A DNA stretch of 64,000 nucleotides from Novosphingobium sp. KA1 (GTDB lineage Bacteria > Pseudomonadota > Alphaproteobacteria > Sphingomonadales > Sphingomonadaceae), in NCBI RefSeq assembly GCF_017309955.1, contig NZ_CP021247.1, positions 1,575,001 to 1,639,000 of the forward strand. The letters run 5' to 3'. Shown here piece by piece: positions 29,446 through 41,773 of this stretch (positions within the stretch are counted from its first letter, which is position 1; the number at the start of each line of letters is the position of its first letter). The position numbers and the translations under genes are program-made. The notes beneath the pieces are model-generated. The model saw only the letters and a program-made list of their open reading frames with translations. It was not told where the DNA came from and did no database searches.

Positions 29446-29937
29446 ATGACCGACGCAGACGATGTCCGTACCGGCCCCGAGGTCGATCCCGGCTTCCCCT
29501 ACGACGCGAAGCGCCGCGTGCTCGACCTGCTGCCGATGCTGGGGGCGCTGCTGGCGGTGACCGGGGCGCTGACCTGGGGCGACTTGTGGGCGCAGCACCA
29601 CTTCGGTCTTGCCGGGCCCGATGCCGCCGCCGTGCACGAGACCGCCGCGCAGGACGAGGCGAGCCGCCGCGTGCTGGACTTCACCGCCGACGACTTGCCC
29701 GACGGCAAGCCCGGGCTGGTCGTCACCTCGGTGCGCTCGGACGGCCATGCCGAACATGCCGGGCTGGTGGTGGGCGATCGCATCGTCGATGTGGACGGTG
29801 CGCAGGCCAGCTCGTTTTCCACCCTTGCGCAGGAGTTGTCTGAGCGCGGGGCACGGCCTATGCACCTCGATGTGGTGCATCTCGGCGCGGTTCGCAGGAT
29901 CGACCTGGCCGGTTCGCCGCAGCCCGGCAATCGCTGA
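29446..29937 (+). CDS. membrane-anchored PDZ-domain protein
   Basis: A 163-aa protein with a short N-terminal cytoplasmic part, one membrane helix (~29-47), and a periplasmic PDZ domain (~85-155) recognised by GLVVTSVRSDGHAEHAGLVVGDRI, with the carboxylate-binding strand region intact. It has no protease domain. It lies upstream of a response regulator and histidine kinase with a 44-bp gap, which suggests a signal-sensing accessory role, as in periplasmic sensors of envelope stress. That role is inference. Confidence 0.75.
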   Translation: MTDADDVRTGPEVDPGFPYDAKRRVLDLLPMLGALLAVTGALTWGDLWAQHHFGLAGPDAAAVHETAAQDEASRRVLDFTADDLPDGKPGLVVTSVRSDGHAEHAGLVVGDRIVDVDGAQASSFSTLAQELSERGARPMHLDVVHLGAVRRIDLAGSPQPGNR

Positions 29938-29981
29938 TCTGCCGGAGCACGCAAATGCTGGCGGAGGCGGGAAAGCAAGGC

Positions 29982-30668
29982 ATGGGGCACAAGCTGCTGG
30001 TGGTCGAGGATGACGAGGCCACCGCGACCTACATCGTGAAAGGGTTCGCCGAGGAAGGTTTTGTGGTCGACAAGGCGGGCAACGGGCGCGACGCGCTGTT
30101 CCTCGCCAGCGACGGCACCTACGACGCCATCGTGCTGGACCGGATGATCCCGCAGATGGACGGCATGTCGGTGCTCGGCGCGCTGCGCGCGGGCGGCATC
30201 GAGACGCCGGTGATCGTGCTTTCGGCCATGGGCTCGACCGACGACCGCGTGACCGGGCTGACGTCGGGAGCGGACGACTATCTCACCAAACCCTTCGCCT
30301 TTGCCGAACTGCTCGCCCGCGTGCGGCTCTTGGTGAAGCGCGGCGCCAGCCAGAGCGCCGTGGAGACGCGGCTGTCCTGCGGCGATCTCGAGATGGACCT
30401 GCTCGCCCGCAAGGTGAAGCGCGGCAGCCGCGCGATCGACCTGCAGCCGCGCGAGTTTCGCCTGCTCGAATATTTCCTGCGCCATGTCGACGAAGTGGTG
30501 ACCCGCACGATGCTGCTGGAGGCGGTGTGGGACTATCACTTCGATCCCGGCACCAACGTGATCGACGTCCACGTCAGCCGCTTGCGCCGCAAGCTCGACG
30601 AGGACGGCGCCGCGCCGCTGCTCCACACCGTGCGCGGGGCGGGCTACCGGCTGGGCCTTTCGGCTTGA
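29982..30668 (+). CDS. OmpR/PhoB-family response regulator
   Basis: A 228-aa regulator. The receiver domain (~1-115) has acidic residues LVVEDDE, the phosphorylation site D53 (IVLDRM, computed) and the lysine in YLTKPF. The winged-helix C-terminus (~130-228) has LQPREFRLLEYFLRH and VIDVHVSRLRRKLDE, the OmpR DNA-binding signature. I use the ATG at 29982; a preceding ATG at 29955 would add nine residues. Its stop overlaps the histidine kinase start (TTGA). Confidence 0.93.
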   Translation: MGHKLLVVEDDEATATYIVKGFAEEGFVVDKAGNGRDALFLASDGTYDAIVLDRMIPQMDGMSVLGALRAGGIETPVIVLSAMGSTDDRVTGLTSGADDYLTKPFAFAELLARVRLLVKRGASQSAVETRLSCGDLEMDLLARKVKRGSRAIDLQPREFRLLEYFLRHVDEVVTRTMLLEAVWDYHFDPGTNVIDVHVSRLRRKLDEDGAAPLLHTVRGAGYRLGLSA

Positions 30669-32065
30669 GGGAAAAGCTCCGGCGGCGGGCGGCGCGGCTG
30701 CTGCGCTCCACCTCGTTCCGCCTGTTTGTCCCGGTCGTGCTGTTCCAGCTGGTCGCCACCGGCGGGGTGTTGGCCTTCGTTTGGATCTCCAGCCAGCAGA
30801 GCGTGCGCGACGAGCAGCACGCGCTGGTCGAGGACCTGCGCGACGATCTGCTTGCCGCCTACGAGGACGGCGGCATGGCCGGGCTGCGCACCACCATCGA
30901 CACCCGCCTGCGCGCCGAGGGCCGCCGCGCCCCGGTGATGCTGCTGGCCGGGCCGGACGGCCGGCGCGTGACCGGCAACCTCGATGCGCTGCCGCCGCGC
31001 GGCGATGTGCGGGGCGACTGGCAGCAGGGCGACTGGTTCTCGACCACGCTCTACCGCAGCGACTTTTCCCAGCCCGAGCTGATGACGCTGGTGGAGGCGC
31101 GCCTGCCCGACGGCTCGACCCTGCTGGCGGGGGTCGAGACCGGGCGCGACCTCAAGCTCCAGCGCAGTTTCGAGCAGGCGCTGCTGGCGGCGCTGCTGCT
31201 GGCGCTGCCGCTGACGATGCTGGTGGCGTTCCTGACCTCGCGCCTTGTCGGCCGGCGCGTGCACGACATGGCGCAGACCGCGCACCGGGTCGGCGCCGGG
31301 GCCTTCGACGCGCGGGTGCCGCTCGACGGTTCGGGCGATGCCTTCGACGAGCTGGCGGGCGAGATCAACGGGATGCTGGCGCGGATCGAGACGCTGGTGG
31401 GCGAACTGCGGGTGGTGGCCGAAGGGCTGGCGCACGACTTGCGCTCGCCGGTCACGCGGCTGCGCTCGGCGCTGGAACAGGCGGCGGTAGAGGCGCGCGA
31501 TCCGGCCGCGGAAGCGGCGATGAACCGCGCCCTGGCCGAGGCCGACACGCTGACCCGCATCCTCACCACCGCGCTCCAGATCGGCCGGGCAGAGGCGGGG
31601 ATCGGCCGCGAGCGCTTCGAACAGACCGCGCTCGGCCCCTTCCTCGAAGACCTGGCCGCGCTTTACGAGCCTTATGCTGAGGACGAGGGTTTCGCGCTCA
31701 CCGCCGAGGCACCGGAGGGGCTTGCCGTGCTGATCCACCGCGAGCTGATGGGGCAGGCGCTGGGCAACCTCGTCGACAATGCGGTGAAGTATGCGCAGGG
31801 CGGCAATGCGATCACGGTGTTCGCGGCACGAGAGAACGGCCACGTCGTGCTGGGCGTGCGCGACAACGGGCCGGGCATTCCCGAGGCGCAACGCGAAGCC
31901 GCGCTGCAACGCTTCGGCCGGCTGGACCCGACGCGTTCGGTGGCGGGAACCGGGCTCGGGCTGGCGCTGGCGGAAGCGGTGGCCAAGCTGCACGACGGCC
32001 GCGTCGAACTGACCGACGCGCTGGGCGGCGGGCTTGAGGTGCGGCTGGTGCTGGGGGCGGGGTAG
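30665..32065 (+). CDS. sensor histidine kinase
   Basis: A 466-aa two-helix membrane kinase started by TTG at 30665, overlapping the regulator stop, since no ATG lies near the family start. An N-terminal helix (~20-45), a periplasmic sensor (~50-170), a second helix (~185-205) and a HAMP domain are visible. H257 in LAHDLRSPVTRLRS is the phosphoacceptor. The ATPase motifs N (NLVDNAVKYA), G1 (DNGPGIP) and G2 (GTGLGLAL) are intact. The pair faces away from the acvB/virJ-mprF operon across the PDZ gene. Confidence 0.93.
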   Translation: MREKLRRRAARLLRSTSFRLFVPVVLFQLVATGGVLAFVWISSQQSVRDEQHALVEDLRDDLLAAYEDGGMAGLRTTIDTRLRAEGRRAPVMLLAGPDGRRVTGNLDALPPRGDVRGDWQQGDWFSTTLYRSDFSQPELMTLVEARLPDGSTLLAGVETGRDLKLQRSFEQALLAALLLALPLTMLVAFLTSRLVGRRVHDMAQTAHRVGAGAFDARVPLDGSGDAFDELAGEINGMLARIETLVGELRVVAEGLAHDLRSPVTRLRSALEQAAVEARDPAAEAAMNRALAEADTLTRILTTALQIGRAEAGIGRERFEQTALGPFLEDLAALYEPYAEDEGFALTAEAPEGLAVLIHRELMGQALGNLVDNAVKYAQGGNAITVFAARENGHVVLGVRDNGPGIPEAQREAALQRFGRLDPTRSVAGTGLGLALAEAVAKLHDGRVELTDALGGGLEVRLVLGAG

Positions 32066-32155
32066 GAGCGCGATTTCCAATTCGAAACCAGCAGTTCCGG
32101 ATTCGCCCCCATGGCGGACATTGCGGTGCGGTGACTTTACTGGCAGCAGAAACAG

Positions 32156-32476
32156 ATGACTGACGCGCTTCAAATCGTTGCCACCGATGTCCTGTATTAT
32201 CACGATGCGGATGAGCGAGCTTTTTTCGAATGGCTTGATCGCATGTCCTTCGTCCAAGCGTATCGCGGGCAAGCCCGCGATTTGTTTATAGATTTCAGTC
32301 GTTTTCCAACCGATGACGACCTTTGGGAAGTCATTGGGTTCTGTCGGCGGTATGGCATCGACATGACCCAACTCGCTAAGTTTGAAACCGGCGAAAACAG
32401 TACTTGGATGCGAGACCCGAAGATGGTTTTTCACGCTGAAATTTTTGGTGGTCCTGCGAACCCGAACGGCAAGTAA
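32156..32476 (+). CDS. hypothetical protein, low-GC orphan
   Basis: A 106-aa acidic soluble protein. I recognise no domain; it has clustered aromatic residues (FFEWLDRM) and a C-terminal FHAEIFGGP. By hand count 117 of 240 bases between 32221 and 32460 are G or C, about 49%, against clearly higher values on both sides. Codon use differs visibly (TTT, TTG, ATA). Its neighbours are a two-component system and YaiI, which give no clue. Recent acquisition is the simplest reading; it could be an immunity-type or phage remnant gene, which is a guess. Confidence 0.55.
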   Translation: MTDALQIVATDVLYYHDADERAFFEWLDRMSFVQAYRGQARDLFIDFSRFPTDDDLWEVIGFCRRYGIDMTQLAKFETGENSTWMRDPKMVFHAEIFGGPANPNGK

Positions 32477-32507
32477 CCACCCAAAGCCGACCTCCCCACC
32501 CGCTCAG

Positions 32508-32523
32508 GCTGAGCCTGTCGAAG
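32508..32523. repeat. second copy of the GAGCCTGTCGAAG repeat
   Basis: GCTGAGCCTGTCGAAG at 32508-32523 repeats the motif found at 25295-25310. It lies between the low-GC orphan and YaiI. Confidence 0.55.
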
Positions 32524-32585
32524 CCCCCGGCGGCGTGGCGCTGCGGTTCCCCGCTCTTTGGCGCGTTCAGGATGTGGGGGGACAC

Positions 32586-33038
32586 TCAGCCTTTCCGCAA
32601 CAGCTTTACCAGCACCTGATCGAGACTGGAGAGGAACCGCGAGCGATCCGCCTTGCTGAACGGCGGCGGGCCGCCGATCACGTCGCCGCCGGCGCGCAGG
32701 TCCGCCATGATCGCGCGGGTGGCGATGGCGCCGCCGATCGAGGAGGTGGTGAAGGGCTTGCCGTTGGGCGCGATGACGTCCGCCCCCAGCTTGAGGCAGC
32801 GGTCGGCCAGCAGGATGTCGGCGGTGATGACGACGGTGCCGGGCGCGGTGTTCTCGACGATCCAGTCGTCGGCGGCATCGAAAGCGTCGCTCACCACCTT
32901 GCGCGCGATGAGCGGGCTCTGCGGCACCCGGATCGGGCTGTTGCTCACGACCACCACCGGCACTCTGGTGCGCTCGGCCACGCGGTAGGTTTCGTCCTTC
33001 ACCGGGCAGGCGTCGGCATCGATCAATATGCGGATCAT
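32586..33038 (-). CDS. YaiI/YqxD family protein (UPF0178)
   Basis: A 150-aa protein with the family signature ILIDADACPVKDE at its N-terminus and SPLIARKVVSDAFDAADDWI, ITADILLADRCL further on. These resemble PIN-like nuclease-fold proteins with conserved Asp residues, but the biochemical role is unknown. Full length. It is divergent from the GST gene with 92 bp between starts. Confidence 0.88.
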   Translation of the reverse strand: MIRILIDADACPVKDETYRVAERTRVPVVVVSNSPIRVPQSPLIARKVVSDAFDAADDWIVENTAPGTVVITADILLADRCLKLGADVIAPNGKPFTTSSIGGAIATRAIMADLRAGGDVIGGPPPFSKADRSRFLSSLDQVLVKLLRKG

Positions 33039-33130
33039 GCGGCCTCATAACCCAGCCTCGCGCAAATGACGAACCCGGTTGCCGAAATTGCGCTTCCCGA
33101 GCATCATGCCGGGGAACCGGAGCGCCGCCG

Positions 33131-33847
33131 ATGACGCAGCTGAACGTGCCGCAGCCGAACGTGCCGAAGCCGCCGACGATCACCGCCTTTGCCCACTCGC
33201 CGGATCGCGGCCGAGGGCTCGCGCGCGACATGGCGGTGCGCTGGGCGCTGGAGGAAGTGGGCCGGCCCTACACCGTGCGGCTCGTTTCGTTCGAGGAGAT
33301 GAAGCAGCCGGCGCATCGATCTCGCAACCCGTTCGGCCAGATCCCGACGTATGAAGAGGGCGATCTCGCGCTGTTCGAATCCGGCGCCATCGTGCTGCAT
33401 CTGGCGCAAAGCCACCAGGCGGGGCGCCAGGAGGCGAGCCAGCGCGGCTTGCTGCCGGTGGATGGTGACGCGCGGATGCGGGCGGTGATGTGGATGTTCG
33501 CCGCGCTCAGCACGGTGGAGCCGGTGATCGTCCAGCGCTCCGAGGTCCTGCTGTTCGAGCAGGAGCGGCCCTGGTTCGCCGCCCGCCTCGCCTCGATCGA
33601 GGAGCGCATCGCCGCGCGGCTGGACGAGCTCGCCATGCGCCTCGGCAGTTCGGAATGGCTCGACGGCGATTTCAGCGCGGGCGACCTGATGATGGTGCAG
33701 GTTCTGCGGCGGCTGGGCGGGTCTGACCTGCTGGCCGGTAATGAAACCGTGCTGGGCTATGTCGCGCGGGGGGAGGCGCGGCCTGCGTTCCAGCGCGCCT
33801 TTGCGGCCCAGCGCGCCGTTTACGAGGGCCGGGCTGACACAAGCTGA
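33131..33847 (+). CDS. glutathione S-transferase family protein
   Basis: A 238-aa protein with a thioredoxin-like N-terminal domain (~17-95, RNPFGQIPTYEEGD, with the cis-Pro) and an all-helical C-terminal domain. FESGAIVLHLA is the glutathione-binding turn. Conjugation or peroxidase chemistry toward electrophiles is expected; the substrate is unknown. The N-terminus has an in-frame 15-bp duplication (33137-33166) that yields repeated NVPQ/NVPK units, not part of the fold. Confidence 0.85.
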   Translation: MTQLNVPQPNVPKPPTITAFAHSPDRGRGLARDMAVRWALEEVGRPYTVRLVSFEEMKQPAHRSRNPFGQIPTYEEGDLALFESGAIVLHLAQSHQAGRQEASQRGLLPVDGDARMRAVMWMFAALSTVEPVIVQRSEVLLFEQERPWFAARLASIEERIAARLDELAMRLGSSEWLDGDFSAGDLMMVQVLRRLGGSDLLAGNETVLGYVARGEARPAFQRAFAAQRAVYEGRADTS

Positions 33848-33850
33848 CTC

Positions 33851-35638
<1,788 letters not shown>

Positions 35639-35786
35639 GGTCGGGCTTATGGCAGAGGGAGGGGGGCGCTGAAAACCGCTTGGCCGATGATTTCCTCCGA
35701 TTCCGCCTCATCCGCTTGCGATTTTGCCCGGGCGCTCGCCAGGATCGCGCAACGGGACGGCAAGCCCGATGAATGGAGAGGCAGGC

Positions 35787-36632
35787 ATGACGCAGCGCGT
35801 GGCAGTGGTGACGGGGGCAAGTTCGGGCATCGGGCTGGAGACGGCGCGGGCCCTGGCGGCGCAGGGGTTTCGCGTCCTCGGGGTCGGCCGCGATGCGGCG
35901 CGCTGCGCGGCGGCGCAGGCGGAATTGGGCGCCGGTGTGGAGATGCTGCGCGGCGATCTTTCACTGCTGGCCGAGGCGGACCGGCTGGCCGACGCGATCG
36001 CGGGCATGGCCGGCCGTGTCGACGTGCTGGTCAACAATGCCGGCGGCATGGCGCGCGAGCAGGTCACGACCGCGGAAGGCTTCGAGGCGAACTACGCGGC
36101 CAATTTCCTCGGCCCCTTCGTGCTGACGGCGCGGCTCCTGCCGCTGATGCGAGCGGCGGCGGTCGATGCACCCCAGGGCAGCGTGCGGATCGTCAACACC
36201 GCCTCGGACGGCAGCGAGATGATCCCCGGGATCGATCTCGGCGATCTCCAGAACCTCGGCAACTGGAGTCCGGGGGCGGCCTATTGCAGCGGCAAGCTCG
36301 CCAACGTGCTCCATGCCCGGGCGCTGGCCGCGCGGGTTGCAGGGGACGGTATCGTCGCCCATTCGGTGCATCCCGGCACGGTGGGCAGCAATTTCTTCGC
36401 CCATACGCCCGGCAGCGTGCGGGCCGCTTACGCCGATGCGCCCAAGCTGACGCCGGCGCAGGGGGCGGACACGGTGATCTGGCTGGCGAGCGCCGAGGAG
36501 CCGGGACGGTCGAGCGGCGGCTACTGGTACGAGCGGGCGCCGCGCCGGCCCAATCCGCTGGCCAGCGATGCCGCCTTTGTCGAGGCGTTCTGGCAGGCGG
36601 CGGAGGCGCTGGCCGGACGGGCGGGCGCCTGA
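35787..36632 (+). CDS. short-chain dehydrogenase/reductase
   Basis: A 281-aa Rossmann-fold oxidoreductase of the RDH/WWOX-like type. It has the cofactor motif TGASSGIG (9-16), NNAG (near 90), a serine in the NTASDGS strand, and the active-site YCSGK in AYCSGKLANVLHA. The C-terminus is longer than classical SDRs and ends in Ala-rich helices. A Shine-Dalgarno-like GGAGAGG precedes ATG 35787. Substrate unknown. A hairpin with GGCCGGG arms follows at 36644-36669. Confidence 0.85.
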   Translation: MTQRVAVVTGASSGIGLETARALAAQGFRVLGVGRDAARCAAAQAELGAGVEMLRGDLSLLAEADRLADAIAGMAGRVDVLVNNAGGMAREQVTTAEGFEANYAANFLGPFVLTARLLPLMRAAAVDAPQGSVRIVNTASDGSEMIPGIDLGDLQNLGNWSPGAAYCSGKLANVLHARALAARVAGDGIVAHSVHPGTVGSNFFAHTPGSVRAAYADAPKLTPAQGADTVIWLASAEEPGRSSGGYWYERAPRRPNPLASDAAFVEAFWQAAEALAGRAGA

Positions 36633-36643
36633 AAACGAAAACA

Positions 36644-36669
36644 AAGGCCGGGGCGGTGATCCCGGCCTT
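36644..36669. terminator. bidirectional hairpin terminator
   Basis: AAGGCCGGG and CCCGGCCTT arms separated by about 8 bases lie between the convergent SDR and antiporter genes. A-rich and T-rich flanks suggest use in both directions. Confidence 0.6.
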
Positions 36670-36697
36670 CTTGCGGTGCTGTCCTTGGGATGCCGCC

Positions 36698-37891
36698 TTA
36701 TCGATCTTCGCCGATGCCGAGCCGCGCCAGACGCGGCTTGACCATCGGCACCGTGAGCATCGTGCTCATCACCGCCATCAGCAGCAGCGCGGTGAACGTC
36801 TCCGCGGTGACGATCTGCTTGTCGAGCAGGACGTTGACAAAGATGATCATGATCAGCGCCTTGGTCTGGAGCATCCAGCCGATCACCGAGGCCTCGCCCT
36901 GCTTCCAGCCGAGCAGCCTGCCGGCGAGGTGGACGCCCGCCAGCTTGCCCGATACGGAGGCGAGGAGGAACAGCAAGGCCGCGCCGAATACCATCGCGCC
37001 GCCTATTCCCCAGTCGGTGCGCAGGCCCGTGCTGAGGAAAAACACCGGCATGACCGTCAGCAGCAGGAATTCGCGGAAGGTGTCGAGCTTCTCGCGGGTG
37101 AACCACTGGGCGTCGAGCACCACGCCCGCCAGGAACGCGCCGACCATGAAGTGCAGGCCCGACCAGTCGGCCGCCAAACCGGTCACCGCGAGCCAGATCA
37201 GCGAGAGATACCAGCGGTCCTGCTCGTCCAGACGGCGGAACAGGGCGCGCACGATCATCGAGGCGGCCGCGAAGCCGGCAAGGAACAGGCCTTGCCGTCC
37301 CACGCGCTCCCAGTCGACCAGGATCAGCGCCAGCACACCCCAGATGGCGATGTCGTCAAGGCTGGCGTAGCGCAGCAGGCGCTGGCCGAGCGGGGCGCGG
37401 AAGATGCCGAGCTTTTCCATCAGCAGCACAAGGATCGGCAGGGCGGTGACCGCGCAGGCCATGCCGATGCCCAGCACGGCCTGCGGATACGTGCCCTTCG
37501 GTCCGATCCAGCCGGGAGTCCTCAGCAGCAGGGCGGCGGCGAGCGAGCCGAACAGCAGCGGCGTCAGCAGCGCGCAGGCGGCGGTCAGGCTGGTTTCGCC
37601 GCGATGCTTCCAGGCGTCCGACAGGTCCAGTTCGACCCCGGCCACAAACACGAACATCATCACCGCCCACCAGGCCACGCCGTTGAGCGCGGTCATGACT
37701 TGCGGGGTGAACACGAAGCCGTGGAAGTCCGGCGCGAAGTGGCCGAGCACGCCCGGTCCCAGCAGGATGCCGCCGATGATCTGCACGACCACCAGCGGGG
37801 CCCAGTGCTCGGTGCGCAGCAGGCGCCAGACCAGATATGGCACGGCAAGGATCACACTCAGCGCGATCAGGTAGATTTCAGTCAGGCCCAT
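36698..37891 (-). CDS. CPA2-type cation:proton antiporter without RCK domain
   Basis: A 397-aa integral membrane protein with about 12 hydrophobic helices and the Na+/H+ exchanger fold. Motifs are IGGILLGPGVLGHF, FVAGVELDLSD, SLDDIAIWGVLAL (the buried acidic residue of the ion path) and HFMVGAFLAGVVLD. Unlike the kef-type gene at 1.1 kb, it stops after the membrane domain. Sodium or potassium selectivity is not predictable. The ATG at 37891 leads directly into the first helix. Confidence 0.85.
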   Translation of the reverse strand: MGLTEIYLIALSVILAVPYLVWRLLRTEHWAPLVVVQIIGGILLGPGVLGHFAPDFHGFVFTPQVMTALNGVAWWAVMMFVFVAGVELDLSDAWKHRGETSLTAACALLTPLLFGSLAAALLLRTPGWIGPKGTYPQAVLGIGMACAVTALPILVLLMEKLGIFRAPLGQRLLRYASLDDIAIWGVLALILVDWERVGRQGLFLAGFAAASMIVRALFRRLDEQDRWYLSLIWLAVTGLAADWSGLHFMVGAFLAGVVLDAQWFTREKLDTFREFLLLTVMPVFFLSTGLRTDWGIGGAMVFGAALLFLLASVSGKLAGVHLAGRLLGWKQGEASVIGWMLQTKALIMIIFVNVLLDKQIVTAETFTALLLMAVMSTMLTVPMVKPRLARLGIGEDR

Positions 37892-38236
37892 TGTTTCAAC
37901 TTCCCCCGCCGCCCGGTTCCCCGTGTCGGGCGGGGCGGCTCGTTCTTTGGGCCAATGCATGGCTGCACAACTGCCGAATCGCAACGGCCGCGATGGCGCC
38001 GGGGGCGCGTCGCCGGGGAAGAAATGTGGCCGGTTTTCCGGGGCGCAGGCGATTTTCGGGGGGCAGGCCGGCGGGGGCAGGCGGTCATGGCTAATCCGCC
38101 CTGCCGAAAACCTCCGTGCTTGTCCGGAGCAGGCCATTAGCCGCCGGGCCGACCTGCGGCTGGTAGAGGGCTCTCAACGGCGAATGCAATCGATTTACGG
38201 CGTTTTGCCGGCCGCACTACCTAAGGGAGAATTCTG
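37892..38236. other. intergenic gap, no gene seen
   Basis: This 345-bp gap separates the antiporter start (minus) from the small orphan (plus). I see no convincing reading frame, RNA or repeat. It should hold both promoters. A short A/T-rich patch with AATGCAATCGATTTACGG occurs at about 38182-38200. A Shine-Dalgarno-like AAGGGAGAA lies 8 bases before the plus-strand ATG. Confidence 0.5.
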
Positions 38237-38512
38237 ATGGGTCGTCTTCTGCGCGAGGCCATGACTTCGCACAACGAATGCCGCGTCGCGATGCTTGGCG
38301 AGATCGAGTTTGCCGAGACCGCACGGGTGCTCAAGACGCTCGCCCGCGAGGCCGGGCATGATGAACGCGCGGTGATCGATCAACTGGCCCGGCACGGCCT
38401 CGACGCCGCGCTCGGCGTGATGTCGAGCGTCGACCGGACCGCCACCAGCGAGGCCTACCAGCGCCACCGCGCCCGCTGGCGCGCCGGCATGAACCGCCCG
38501 GCGGTACACTGA
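38237..38512 (+). CDS. small conserved-looking hypothetical protein
   Basis: A 91-aa predominantly helical soluble protein (RLLREAMTSHNECRVAMLGE..., single Cys). Features are a good ribosome-binding site, AAGGGAGAA, and an intact codon pattern. No domain is recognised. It is followed by a 13-bp perfect stem (38532-38563). Confidence 0.55.
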   Translation: MGRLLREAMTSHNECRVAMLGEIEFAETARVLKTLAREAGHDERAVIDQLARHGLDAALGVMSSVDRTATSEAYQRHRARWRAGMNRPAVH

Positions 38513-38531
38513 GCGTCTCCGTTCGCGAGTA

Positions 38532-38563
38532 CGCCGTGCCCGTCACGAGAGACGGGCACGGCG
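38532..38563. terminator. 13-bp perfect stem-loop
   Basis: CGCCGTGCCCGTC and GACGGGCACGGCG pair across a six-base loop. It lies between the convergent orphan and metH genes. No T-run follows, so it may act with Rho or as a 3' stabiliser. Confidence 0.5.
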
Positions 38564-38585
38564 ACCCTATCGGCGCGGGGTCCCG

Positions 38586-41210
<2,625 letters not shown>

Positions 41211-41232
41211 GGAGTTTGCTTCTCGTTGAGTA

Positions 41233-41766
41233 TCAGGCCTGCGCGGGCGCGAGCGAACGCGCCAGCACGAGGTCGTCATAAGTCTGGCCGCCGATGTCGA
41301 ACTGGCGGCTGCCGATCTGTTCGAAGCCGTTCTTGGCGTAGAAGGCGAGTGCGCGCAGGTTGTCGTCCTTGACCCCCAGCAGCAGGCGGCGGCAGCCTTC
41401 CGCGGCCTCCACCACCGTGCGCATCAGCGTGCCCGCCATGAGCGAGCCCTGGAAGCGGGTGAGGATGTAGATGCGCTTGAGCTCGATATCGCCCGCTTCG
41501 GCCTGGTCGAGTTCGGGGGCGCAGATCATCGCGTAGCCCACAGGCGCGTCGCCCGGCTTCACTTCCGCCAGCCAGGCCTTGGCGCCCCTGGCGAAATAGG
41601 CGCGGTAGGTCTCGGCAGAATGCGCGGTGCGGCAATGCTCGATGATGCCGCGCCCGTCGACCGAACCGGCAAAGGCTTCGAGGAACGTCGCCGCGCCGAT
41701 CAGCGCCAGCGCTTCGGCATCGTCGGGACCGGCTTGGCGGATGCGCCAGAGGGGGATGTCGTTCAT
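41233..41766 (-). CDS. GNAT family N-acetyltransferase
   Basis: A 177-aa acetyltransferase inserted between the two halves of metH. It has the GNAT core: [20 protein letters not shown] (the acetyl-CoA-binding beta4/alpha3 with a loop after it), and [16 protein letters not shown] (the terminal helix/strand). Acceptor unknown. The start ATG 41766 is 7 bp after the metH-N stop; the longer reading to 41802 overlaps it. Its place within the methionine operon suggests co-expression, but the physiological link is unknown. Confidence 0.85.
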   Translation of the reverse strand: MNDIPLWRIRQAGPDDAEALALIGAATFLEAFAGSVDGRGIIEHCRTAHSAETYRAYFARGAKAWLAEVKPGDAPVGYAMICAPELDQAEAGDIELKRIYILTRFQGSLMAGTLMRTVVEAAEGCRRLLLGVKDDNLRALAFYAKNGFEQIGSRQFDIGGQTYDDLVLARSLAPAQA

Positions 41767-41773
41767 GCCCGCC

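Noticed and set aside
29955..29982. Longer start of the response regulator
   Set aside because: The extra nine residues precede the usual receiver-domain start; the second ATG has AAGG upstream.
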